A stretch of DNA of 6,120 bases, taken from NCBI GenBank assembly GCA_016180375.1, contig JACPBJ010000121.1, forward strand, positions 1-6,120. The letters run 5' to 3'. Below, one piece after another: positions 1 through 5,125 of this stretch. The number at the start of each line of letters is the position of its first letter. Position 1 is the stretch's first letter. Position numbers and translations under genes: made by a program. Source of the DNA: Nitrososphaerota archaeon (GTDB lineage: Archaea; Thermoproteota; Nitrososphaeria; Nitrososphaerales; UBA57). The notes under the pieces were generated by a model, which ran no database searches, was not told the origin of the DNA, and saw nothing but the letters and a program-made list of their open reading frames with translations.

Positions 1-612
1 CCAATAATTGCTCTCTATATTGCTATGGTTGCGGGGCAAGGAGAACTGGGCATTCATGGAAACAACCAGTGGTTCAATGGCAGGTATTTGATTTTCATAG
101 CGCCGCTTTTCGCCTTTGCAGGAGCATCACTACTAACAATGAGCCCAAGAAAATTAGTGATTCTTCCACTATTCTTCATCCTAATCACCAGCTATGCCTA
201 CGCAGGCTACACTCAACCCCTTGCAACAAGAGAACCTGTAGCGATGAAAGATGCTTATGCAGGTTTCACTTGGTCGCAGACGGGTTCTTCTGTAAATCTA
301 GCAGGGGTTCTGAAGGAGTCATACGATGATGGCGCCATACTACTCCTGACAGGTTCTGGGCAGGGACAAAGAATAATGATGCACAGTGAATTGTCGCTAA
401 GGGATTTTCAGGATGTCGCGGCTGGAGAATTCTGGACGGCATCTACAAGGGAGCCGTGGAGCCATGTAAAATGGATAGTCTGGAGCAAGAACCCTGATCC
501 TGATGTCGCTGATTTAATGAAATTCTGGAGCGCCAACTGGAACAGTATTTTGCAGCACTATGAAGTTGCATATGACAACGAGCACTATTCACTTCTCAAG
601 TTGAAAAGATGA
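1..612 (+). CDS. C-terminal part of a polytopic membrane protein, probably GT-C/GT39-like glycosyltransferase (5' truncated by window edge)
   Basis: The reading frame is open from base 1, and the first Met (base 25) lies inside a hydrophobic segment, so this is the 3' end of a longer gene and not a 195-residue protein. The 203 visible residues start with the end of one membrane helix (about 1-12). A short loop carrying WFNGRYL follows, then two further helices (about 29-50 and 55-75) and a soluble C-terminal region of about 125 residues ending KLKR. The Asn-x-Arg-Tyr then hydrophobic-Pro pattern before a membrane helix recalls the last helices of GT-C type (GT39/ArnT-like) lipid-linked sugar transferases, which have an extracytoplasmic C-terminal domain. 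That family call is pattern-based and moderate at best; any multi-pass membrane enzyme with a C-terminal soluble domain would fit. The stop TGA abuts the stop of the convergent peptidase gene with no gap. Confidence 0.6.
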   Translation, partial: PIIALYIAMVAGQGELGIHGNNQWFNGRYLIFIAPLFAFAGASLLTMSPRKLVILPLFFILITSYAYAGYTQPLATREPVAMKDAYAGFTWSQTGSSVNLAGVLKESYDDGAILLLTGSGQGQRIMMHSELSLRDFQDVAAGEFWTASTREPWSHVKWIVWSKNPDPDVADLMKFWSANWNSILQHYEVAYDNEHYSLLKLKR

Positions 613-1743
613 TCACACTTCTATGAGCTCCTTCGGTGCTGTCGTCAACACTTCAGCTTTGTTCTTTCTGATAACTATATCATCTTCAATTCTCACCCCG
701 CCTAGGCCAGGTATGTAAATTCCAGGCTCTATGGTGAAGACCATGTTCTCTTCAATCGTGCCTTTGAATGCCGGATGAATTACCGCGCCATCATGCACTG
801 CAAGCCCCACCGTATGCCCAGTTGAGTGAATGAATCTCCCTTTGTATTTTGTAGTGTCTATGAACCTTGAAACTTTTTGGTGTATCTCTCCAGCCTTAAC
901 GCCAACTCTTGAAGCATCTATGCCGAGCTGATTTGCTTCTCTCACAATTTGGTAAATCTCCCTCTGTTGCTTGCTAGCCTTTCCATAAACAACTGTTCGC
1001 GTTATATCAGAGCAATACCTTCTGAATTTTGCCCCATAATCAAAGAGAGCGAAATATCCCTTTCTTAGCTTGACATCTCTTGGAGAGTAGTGGGGCTCTG
1101 CCGAATTCTCCCCGAAGGCAACTATAGTGTCAAATGAAGGTCCTTGCGCGCCAAGATCCTGCATCGTTGCGTTTAGGAATGCTGAAACTTTGTACTCCGT
1201 AATGCCATCCTTCAGAAAATCCAGTAGTTTTGGAAATGCTTTACTCGCAATCTGAGCCGCTTGTTTTATTGCAGCGATCTCCTGGTCGTCTTTCACCATC
1301 CTTGCCATTACTATCGCAGAGCTTACATCCACGAATTTGGCCTTTGGATAGAGTTTTTTCAAGTCTTCAAAGTTCTTGTGAGTAAGCTCATTTGAGTTGA
1401 TGCCTATCGAGAATCCATTGCTGGACCTTGCTAGGTCTTTTTTCAGCATCTTTGCCAAATGATCTCTATCTTTGAACGTAATTACCTGAAACCTGTCTTT
1501 GCCCTTCAGCGCGCTCTGCTCTTCCAGCTTAGAGGTGTAGACCCTAGTTTCTCCGTCTGGGTAAGATGCTAATGCGCATCCTTCGAACAAGCCAGCTTCA
1601 AGCCCAGTTATGTAGAAGAATGAAAGATCAAGATGAGGCTCGGTGCCATTCTTCAGAAGAATAAGATCAATCTTCTCCTTTACATTGGATTCTGCAATTT
1701 TGAAAATTTTCTTTATTCTCTGCTCTGTAAAGTTAGCAGGCAT
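613..1743 (-). CDS. Xaa-Pro dipeptidase/aminopeptidase-like M24 metallopeptidase
   Basis: This 376-residue protein has the usual two-part layout of prolidase-type M24 enzymes: an N-terminal creatinase-like domain (about 1-145) and a C-terminal pita-bread catalytic domain (about 150-376). All five metal ligands of the family are visible: D235 (FDYGAKF), D246 (CSDITRT), H310 (STGHTVGL), E339 (TIEPGIY) and E353 (VRIEDD). The conserved substrate-side histidines are at H218 (PHYSP) and H317 (AVHD). It is therefore expected to be an active dinuclear-metal cytoplasmic peptidase cleaving peptides with proline at the second position; the exact substrate (Xaa-Pro dipeptide or a longer peptide) cannot be read from the sequence. 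The ATG at 1743 is chosen because it gives a full-length N-terminal domain. No Shine-Dalgarno precedes it, and a box-A-like CCATAAAT lies about 30 nt upstream, as for a leaderless mRNA. The gene is complete and looks chromosomal rather than accessory. Confidence 0.93.
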   Translation of the reverse strand: MPANFTEQRIKKIFKIAESNVKEKIDLILLKNGTEPHLDLSFFYITGLEAGLFEGCALASYPDGETRVYTSKLEEQSALKGKDRFQVITFKDRDHLAKMLKKDLARSSNGFSIGINSNELTHKNFEDLKKLYPKAKFVDVSSAIVMARMVKDDQEIAAIKQAAQIASKAFPKLLDFLKDGITEYKVSAFLNATMQDLGAQGPSFDTIVAFGENSAEPHYSPRDVKLRKGYFALFDYGAKFRRYCSDITRTVVYGKASKQQREIYQIVREANQLGIDASRVGVKAGEIHQKVSRFIDTTKYKGRFIHSTGHTVGLAVHDGAVIHPAFKGTIEENMVFTIEPGIYIPGLGGVRIEDDIVIRKNKAEVLTTAPKELIEV

Positions 1744-1770
1744 GAAATGGTTTGAATCCTAATGCCCAGA

Positions 1771-1778
1771 ATTTATGG
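1771..1778 (-). promoter_or_regulatory. Box-A-like promoter element of the M24 peptidase gene
   Basis: On the minus strand this reads CCATAAAT, about 28-35 nt before the ATG at 1743. That is the spacing expected for an archaeal TATA box driving a leaderless or very short-leader mRNA. A 9-bp direct repeat, ATCCTAATG (1756-1764 and 1781-1789), brackets it with a 25-bp period. Assigned by position and composition only. Confidence 0.35.
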
Positions 1779-1829
1779 ATATCCTAATGTTGACGATACA
1801 ATCGCCTGATCTACTCACATCCTTGGCTC

Positions 1830-1848
1830 ATTGAGTATGATACTCAAT
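1830..1848. promoter_or_regulatory. Perfect 19-bp palindrome, candidate operator
   Basis: ATTGAGTAT, a single G, then ATACTCAAT: two perfectly complementary 9-base arms around one central base. It sits about 87 bp upstream of the M24 peptidase start and downstream of the Kelch gene, in an intergenic gap of 293 nt. Two 9-base arms with a one-base centre resemble a binding site for a dimeric regulator more than a terminator: there is no T-run after it, and a one-base loop cannot form a good RNA hairpin. It is fairly distant from the presumed TATA box, so direct repression is not obvious. The rest of the 1744-2036 gap shows a 7-bp inverted repeat (1853-1859 with 1877-1883) and no supported gene. 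Confidence 0.4.
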
Positions 1849-2036
1849 TACTGTTTGCAAAAAGCGTGCCCCTGCATGCAAACTACTAGGGGGTCTATAC
1901 ATTAGATCGAATTTCTCTTTTTGATTGCTTCATGTTGCATAGAAAGCTCTTACAATTGTATGAGATCAATGTTGTTTTTATGATCAATCTCAGATTGGTA
2001 AATGAGTCGAGTACTCTACTGACAGAGAATGACATC

Positions 2037-3323
2037 TTACCGCTTGCGCATTCTCAGTACTGCGATGGCCGCCACTATGATTACCACAACTCCTATCCCG
2101 CCAAGCGTGAGGTTGTCCGGGTACGGCTCTGCCTTCGCCTGTTGGGGATCTGGCTTCGGTACTTCGGCAGGTTGGGGAGGTGGGGGCACAATTGGAGGTA
2201 TGGGTTGTGGCTGAGGAACTTGTTGAGGAGCTGGTGGAGGTTCTGGTAGCTGCGGTTGTGGTCTTGGTTCGGGCACTGAAGCAGGGGGCTGAAGCTGGGG
2301 AGGGGCTGGAGGAGGCGCTACCGGTGCTAGTGGCGGAGGGGGTGGAGGAGGAGCTGGTTGGGGCGCCGGAGCCGGTGTGGCTTGAGATGCTTCTCTCGGA
2401 GCAAAGACCTCGTTCGCTTGGCTGACAGTCAGTCCTGGCCTTGGCCCGCCTCCTATTACAAAGATCTGGTTCTTCACTGCTACTGCCGCAAGTCCGTGCC
2501 TTGCTGTAGGCATCGGCTGTCTAATGATCCAAGTGTCGTTAGATGCAAAATACTGTTCGTTATTTGCGAAGGTGCCTGTGTTTGCCTCTCCTCCATAGAT
2601 GAAAATCGTGTCTTGGAGCGATGCTCCTACTATTCCTCCCCTCTTGGACGGCATCGGAGCCTTCCTTGTCCATTTATCCTGCTTGGGATCGTATTCTTCG
2701 TTAATGTCCATATTGCTTGGCAGACCTCCCTGCCTGCCTCCAATTACGTACATTTTCCCGCTGGCAACTCCTGATGCTAAATGCTCTCTGGGGGTCGGCA
2801 TTGGAGCTTTAGTTTTCCAAGTGTCAGTCAATGGATCATAGGCTTCATTGGTGCCTAGGGTTCTATCTGCCTGCCCTCCTGCAGCATAAAGAATTCCATC
2901 GATGAATTGAGCCGTCAGTGCTCCTCTCGCCGTTGGCATGTCTTTTCCCCGAGTCCAAGAGTCTGTCTTTGGGTCATAAATGTAGAGCCTGTTTGAAGGG
3001 CCCCATCCCTCAAAATATCCCCCGATTACGTATATCTTGCCAGCATGTGATGTGATGGCGACATGATGAAGTGCAGCAGGAAGCGGAGATGCAATAGACC
3101 AAGAGTCAGTAATCACATCATAGACTTCGACCTTGTCCAGAGTCTGCCCATTGGCTCCGAACCCTCCAACAACGTAGATTTTGTTTTCAATGGCTGTGGC
3201 TGCGTTCTCCGTCCTTGCGGTTGGCATTGAAGCTTTTGTGGACCATTCTGAACCTTGTCCATGGCTGAATCCTATTGATACCAATAGAAGCGCTATGACA
3301 AAGAGTGCGACAGATAGTCGCAT
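2037..3323 (-). CDS. Secreted, membrane-anchored six-repeat Kelch beta-propeller protein with Pro-rich stalk
   Basis: This 428-residue protein has four clear parts. Residues 1-23 are a hydrophobic signal peptide (MRLSVALFVIALLL...). Residues about 25-308 hold six Kelch repeats, each with the GG doublet after a hydrophobic strand (GG at 53, 101, 149, 195, 244 and 291) and a repeat Trp about 21-22 residues later (W75, W123, W169, W218, W265); each repeat also carries a PMPTAR-like turn. Residues about 312-398 are a stalk of mostly Pro, Ala and Gln with some Glu and Val. Residues about 406-423 form one membrane helix, followed by RMRKR. The propeller should therefore stand outside the cell on a stiff stalk, held by a C-terminal anchor with its basic tail in the cytoplasm. 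Kelch propellers usually bind proteins or glycans; no catalytic residues (such as the galactose oxidase copper ligands) are evident. The ATG at 3323 gives the signal peptide directly. No Shine-Dalgarno is seen, and a TTTTTAG-type box A lies about 30 nt upstream. Confidence 0.88.
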   Translation of the reverse strand: MRLSVALFVIALLLVSIGFSHGQGSEWSTKASMPTARTENAATAIENKIYVVGGFGANGQTLDKVEVYDVITDSWSIASPLPAALHHVAITSHAGKIYVIGGYFEGWGPSNRLYIYDPKTDSWTRGKDMPTARGALTAQFIDGILYAAGGQADRTLGTNEAYDPLTDTWKTKAPMPTPREHLASGVASGKMYVIGGRQGGLPSNMDINEEYDPKQDKWTRKAPMPSKRGGIVGASLQDTIFIYGGEANTGTFANNEQYFASNDTWIIRQPMPTARHGLAAVAVKNQIFVIGGGPRPGLTVSQANEVFAPREASQATPAPAPQPAPPPPPPPLAPVAPPPAPPQLQPPASVPEPRPQPQLPEPPPAPQQVPQPQPIPPIVPPPPQPAEVPKPDPQQAKAEPYPDNLTLGGIGVVVIIVAAIAVLRMRKR

Positions 3324-3348
3324 TGCAATTGATAGTAGCTAAAGACAT

Positions 3349-3356
3349 CTAAAAAG
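3349..3356 (-). promoter_or_regulatory. Box-A-like promoter element of the Kelch gene
   Basis: Minus strand CTTTTTAG, about 26-33 nt before the ATG at 3323, the right place for a TATA box of a leaderless mRNA. The first coding bases (3306-3322) form a 6-bp inverted repeat with a 5-base loop that would place most of the start codon in a hairpin. Confidence 0.35.
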
Positions 3357-3420
3357 CTTCTTTTCAACGGTTCTGATAACCCGTAGGATATACCAGCCTG
3401 TATGTAGAGCTATAGGCCCC

Positions 3421-3578
3421 CCGGTTCTGGTAACTCTGCGAGAGGTTTCTTTGTACGGTTTGTTCATACAGTTTCTACCAACAGCGTACTAAGCATGGGG
3501 GCCCCTATCGTTTGACTAGGCCTAGAGGGGGGTATAAAAAGCGGATAAACGGATCTCTCGAAGAGTTACCAGGACCGG
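3421..3578 (+). repeat. Long-range 24-bp inverted repeat enclosing about 110 bp; possible structured RNA or MITE-like element
   Basis: The left arm 3421-3444 (starts CCGGTTCTGG) and right arm 3555-3578 (ends CCAGGACCGG) are complementary over 24 positions with two differences. As plus-strand RNA one of these becomes a U-G wobble. The helix also continues inward for four more pairs (3445-3448 with 3551-3554), three of them G-U. On the minus strand the same positions would be A-C mismatches, so the pattern favours a plus-strand RNA. Inside lie a 5-bp stem (3453-3457 with 3485-3489) and GC-rich self-complementary tracts. I checked for SRP RNA and RNase P RNA signature motifs and saw none. It could instead be a small non-autonomous element with terminal inverted repeats, but no target duplication was recognised. 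Confidence 0.45.
3533..3540 (+). promoter_or_regulatory. TATA-like box (TATAAAAA) on the plus strand
   Basis: TATAAAAA follows a run of six G. A start of transcription about 25 nt downstream would fall near 3560, inside the right arm of the inverted repeat. No protein gene of credible length follows, so if it is real the product would be non-coding. Confidence 0.3.
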
Positions 3579-3589
3579 CCACACTTACA

Positions 3590-3597
3590 TATATAAA
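3590..3597 (+). promoter_or_regulatory. TATA-like box (TATATAAA) on the plus strand
   Basis: TATATAAA is a close match to an archaeal box A and would direct initiation near 3618-3623. Only a 30-codon reading frame (3606-3698) lies nearby. The stretch downstream has hairpins (3648-3663 and 3674-3691) and ends with a hairpin plus T-run at 3757-3785, so a short non-coding transcript is possible. Confidence 0.35.
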
Positions 3598-3756
3598 CTC
3601 AAAACATGAGAGCGTCTGCTCACAGCAGAGTTATTAGAACCTATGGCCGGTTAAGGTTAACCGAAGTCCTTCAACCTATTTTGTTCTATAGGGCTTGACA
3701 TGTAACATTAGATTTACAATCGGAGTTGTTAACGAGGCTCACATTCGCACAATACA

Positions 3757-3785
3757 GTTGGTTTCTCGCAACCAACACAGATTTT
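3757..3785 (+). terminator. Hairpin followed by a T-run, terminator-like
   Basis: GTTGGTT (3757-3763), a 6-base loop, then AACCAAC (3770-3776) form a perfect 7-bp stem. It is followed after five bases by five consecutive T (3781-3785). No plus-strand protein gene ends here, so it would terminate a non-coding transcript from the TATA-like boxes at 3533 or 3590. Archaeal termination depends mainly on the T-run, so the stem may be incidental. Confidence 0.35.
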
Positions 3786-4088
3786 TAATATTCCATCAAC
3801 ATAGAACCGTCTTCCACATTTACTGATTTGACACAATGAGTTGATTGGCCAAATATGGAATGATAAGCCTTCTGCAATCTTATTCTATAACTTTTTTCTA
3901 GTCATAACCGTTTGTTATCTAGAAGTTAGCTAATTACTCCGAATTTAGTATGTATTAACAACTAATGTTTTAGAACCCATAACAATTCGGTTTAAACTGT
4001 TATTCATAATGCACCCCCAAACTCTTAGCAAACTTCTATGGTTAATAGAAATATTAACTTGGTCAATGCGGGCATTAACTCGCCAATT
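3786..4088. other. AT-rich gene-free spacer upstream of tRNA-Leu
   Basis: About 300 nt with no supported protein gene on either strand. It holds several short inverted repeats (for example ATAAC/GTTAT near 3906-3920 and ATAACA/TGTTAT around 3979-4003) and a short AT-rich run near 4048-4055, GAAATATT. That run lies about 35-40 nt before the tRNA and could be its box A. Nothing else is recognised. Confidence 0.4.
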
Positions 4089-4191
4089 GCGGGGGTCGCC
4101 AAGCCAGGTCAAAGAGAGCCTTGCTCGTGAAGGCGTAGGACTGAGGCTCCTATCCCTTAGGGGTTCGTGGGTTCAAATCCCACCCCCCGCA
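4089..4191 (+). tRNA. tRNA-Leu (anticodon GAG) with an intron in the D arm
   Basis: Acceptor GCGGGGG (4089-4095) pairs with CCCCCGC (4184-4190), and the discriminator is A4191. The anticodon arm is TAGGA, loop CTGAGGC, TCCTA (4136-4152), giving anticodon GAG, which reads CUC and CUU. A long class II variable arm (about 4153-4166) and a perfect T arm (GTGGG, TTCAAAT, CCCAC; 4167-4183) follow. The D stem GCC (4098-4100) finds its partner GGC only if 18 nt are removed. The mature form is then 4089-4114 joined to 4133-4191, 85 nt, a normal leucine tRNA length. CCA is not encoded. Its 3' end is repeated twice downstream (4974-4997 and 5814-5863), which marks it as the likely integration target of the following cassettes. 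Confidence 0.92.
4115..4132 (+). other. 18-nt non-canonical tRNA intron (D arm, position 23/24) with bulge-helix-bulge
   Basis: Inner stem GAGC (4116-4119) with GCTC (4123-4126) closes a 3-base loop. On each side is a 3-base bulge (AGA at 4113-4115 and AGG at 4131-4133). The bulges are separated by a 4-position central helix, TCAA (4109-4112) with GTGA (4127-4130), with three Watson-Crick pairs and one A-G mismatch. Cutting each bulge after its second base removes exactly 18 nt and restores the D stem. This is a slightly relaxed form of the motif cut by the archaeal splicing endonuclease. Because the junction is repeated, a boundary one base earlier gives the same mature RNA. Introns outside 37/38 imply the broad-specificity type of endonuclease. 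Confidence 0.85.
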
Positions 4192-4200
4192 CTCAAATAC

Positions 4201-4312
4201 TATCATATGCTCATACAAAGAATCGATCAATGACAGCTCTGATAAAGTCAGGGTCTGCAACTTCCTAACTCTAACCGTATCCTGATCATGTGAGAGTAGG
4301 AGGCATATGATA
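4201..4312. repeat. 10-bp perfect inverted repeat with nested stems between tRNA-Leu and vapB1
   Basis: Arms 4201-4210 and 4303-4312 are exact complements 92 bases apart. Inside lie CTGA-TAAAG-TCAG (4239-4251) and an imperfect 10/9-base stem (4263-4272 with 4293-4301). No gene lies here. It could be recombinase arm sites, a folded leader RNA, or chance in AT-rich DNA. Confidence 0.35.
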
Positions 4313-4321
4313 ATAGGAAAC

Positions 4322-4329
4322 TTCTTAAG
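4322..4329 (+). promoter_or_regulatory. Promoter (box A) of vapBC1
   Basis: TTCTTAAG, centred about 30 nt before the TTG start of vapB1. The core TCTTAA also appears in the vapBC2 promoter (5111-5118) at nearly the same distance from its start. No Shine-Dalgarno precedes vapB1, consistent with a leaderless mRNA. Confidence 0.4.
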
Positions 4330-4355
4330 GTAGGAATTATGAGTTAGATTCGCAC

Positions 4356-4577
4356 TTGACAGAGGAAGTTGTGGTTACAAGACGCGGGCAGACCACTATA
4401 CCTGCCCCCATAAGAAAGAAACTTGGCATTAAGGAGGGCGTAAGACTGAAAGTGGAGACTGAGGGTGAGAAAGTCGTCTTCACTAAGATTCCGTCTCTTT
4501 TTGATCTGGCCGGAACCAGCAAACTTACACGCGAAGAAGCCTTCCAGCTTCTAGATAAAATGCGGGAAGAGGAATAA
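4356..4577 (+). CDS. vapB: VapB1, AbrB/SpoVT-family (swapped-hairpin) antitoxin
   Basis: This 73-residue protein has an N-terminal AbrB DNA-binding domain (about 3-46): VTRRGQTTIPAPIRKKLGI followed by KEGVRLKVE matches the family pattern of a turn, the TIP motif and a short helix before the second swapped hairpin. The C-terminal part (about 47-73, acidic, ending KMREEE) is the usual toxin-binding tail. The role is to bind and silence the PIN-domain RNase encoded next and, with it, to repress their shared promoter. The start is TTG: the frame has an upstream stop at 4326 and no ATG or GTG before the conserved domain begins, so TTG is the only good choice. Its TAA overlaps the ATG of vapC1 by one base, indicating translational coupling. 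Confidence 0.85.
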   Translation: MTEEVVVTRRGQTTIPAPIRKKLGIKEGVRLKVETEGEKVVFTKIPSLFDLAGTSKLTREEAFQLLDKMREEE

Positions 4578-4945
4578 TGCTATTTGAGACCCGATACTTT
4601 TGGGCCATATTCACTGCAAAGAATCCAGAATATGTAAACAAGCTGAAAAAGATTTTCGAGGCCTCCAAGACTCGATTCGCCTCCTCCGTAAGCATTTATG
4701 AAGTGTACAAACTTACGTTGGCACATGAAGGCAAGACGGTTGCGGATCTGCGTGCAACCACGATTAAGAAGCAGATGACAATAGTGGACATAGACTCACA
4801 GATCGCTGAAGAAGGAGCTATGATCAGTCATAGGCTAAGAATTCCCATGGCCGACGCGTTGATAATGGCAACAGCAAAGGGGCTCCGTGTCCCATGCGTT
4901 ACTGATGATCCGCATTTCACCGAGGTAAAGAAGGTCTGGGTTTGA
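4577..4945 (+). CDS. vapC: VapC1, PIN-domain ribonuclease toxin
   Basis: This 122-residue protein has the PIN-domain layout of VapC toxins, magnesium-dependent RNases that cut tRNA or rRNA when released from their antitoxin. The acidic residues are E4 (MLFETRYF), E42 (SIYEVYK), D93 (MADALIMATA) and D110/D111 (VTDDPHF). The first position is normally Asp in a DTN or DSS motif; here it is Glu, in a Glu-Thr-Arg-Tyr setting, which could change metal binding or mark a distinct subfamily. The other three positions are intact and the length is normal, so the protein is probably functional. The ATG overlaps the vapB1 stop (TAATG). The gene ends 28 bases before the first tRNA-Leu remnant. Confidence 0.85.
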   Translation: MLFETRYFWAIFTAKNPEYVNKLKKIFEASKTRFASSVSIYEVYKLTLAHEGKTVADLRATTIKKQMTIVDIDSQIAEEGAMISHRLRIPMADALIMATAKGLRVPCVTDDPHFTEVKKVWV

Positions 4946-4973
4946 AACATCAGGTAATTTGCCAGTAAATTAA

Positions 4974-4997
4974 GGTTCAAATCCACCCCCCGCACTC
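4974..4997 (+). repeat. tRNA-Leu 3'-end remnant 1 (attachment-site-like)
   Basis: Matches tRNA-Leu 4170-4194 from the end of the T stem through T loop, acceptor, discriminator A and three further bases (CTC), except that one C of the T stem is missing (24 of 25). Copies of a tRNA 3' end that include bases just past the gene are the classic mark of integration by a tyrosine recombinase. There is no 5' half, so it is not a tRNA gene. An 8-bp inverted repeat (GTTTGATT at 4999-5006 with AATCAAAC at 5014-5021) follows two bases later. Confidence 0.82.
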
Positions 4998-5110
4998 CGT
5001 TTGATTCCATGACAATCAAACTCCAATCATTTGCAGGGGCATAGCATTAGTTTGGCTACAAACGCCCTCTAGATTAAACTGCAGAATTACAAGGCCCTCC
5101 ATCTCGAAAG

Positions 5111-5118
5111 TCTTAAAT
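5111..5118 (+). promoter_or_regulatory. Promoter (box A) of vapBC2
   Basis: TCTTAAAT, centred about 33 nt before the vapB2 ATG. It shares the TCTTAA core with the vapBC1 promoter. The operator at 5126-5150 begins eight bases downstream, so a bound repressor would cover the transcription start. Confidence 0.4.
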
Positions 5119-5125
5119 CATACAT

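Larger units (their letters stand above)
4195..4997 (+). mobile_element. Putative integrated TA cassette 1 (tRNA 3' end to first tRNA remnant)
   Basis: The segment lies between the 3' end of the intact tRNA-Leu and a 24-base copy of that same end, the layout left by site-specific integration into a tRNA gene. It carries one complete vapBC pair and no integrase. Next to the tRNA-proximal end is a 10-bp perfect inverted repeat (TATCATATGC at 4201-4210 with GCATATGATA at 4303-4312), and within that a second imperfect one (4263-4272 with 4293-4301). The boundaries are inferred from the repeated tRNA end only. It may be a stripped remnant of a larger element. Confidence 0.45.

Noticed and set aside
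2160..2400. G-quadruplex or tandem repeat on the plus strand
   Set aside because: The G-rich tract is explained by the proline codons of the Kelch stalk on the other strand.
1932..2425. Plus-strand reading frames across the 3' end of the Kelch gene (1932-2249, 2029-2214, 2180-2425)
   Set aside because: They are antisense to the Pro-rich stalk and anchor. The low-complexity Gly/Val/Glu or Trp/Arg-rich translations come from the reverse complement of proline codons and have no start signal or domain.
2358..2841. Plus-strand frames 2358-2774 and 2599-2841
   Set aside because: Antisense to the Kelch repeats, whose minus-strand frame is clearly the coding one. The Cys/Ser-rich translations resemble no family.
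3606..3698. 30-codon frame starting 9 bases after the TATATAAA box
   Set aside because: It is too short, the start is too close to the box for the mRNA to include it (initiation expected near 3620), and the translation shows no recognisable feature.
3340..3790. SRP RNA or RNase P RNA in the gene-free region
   Set aside because: The GC-rich inverted repeats prompted the check, but the conserved SRP helix 8 tetraloop region and the RNase P core motifs could not be found.
4009..4233. 74-codon plus-strand frame overlapping the tRNA
   Set aside because: It runs straight through tRNA-Leu, so its sequence is fixed by the RNA gene.
4192..4355. C/D box guide RNA between the tRNA and vapB1
   Set aside because: CTGA-like D boxes occur, but there is no RUGAUGA C box at a fitting distance.
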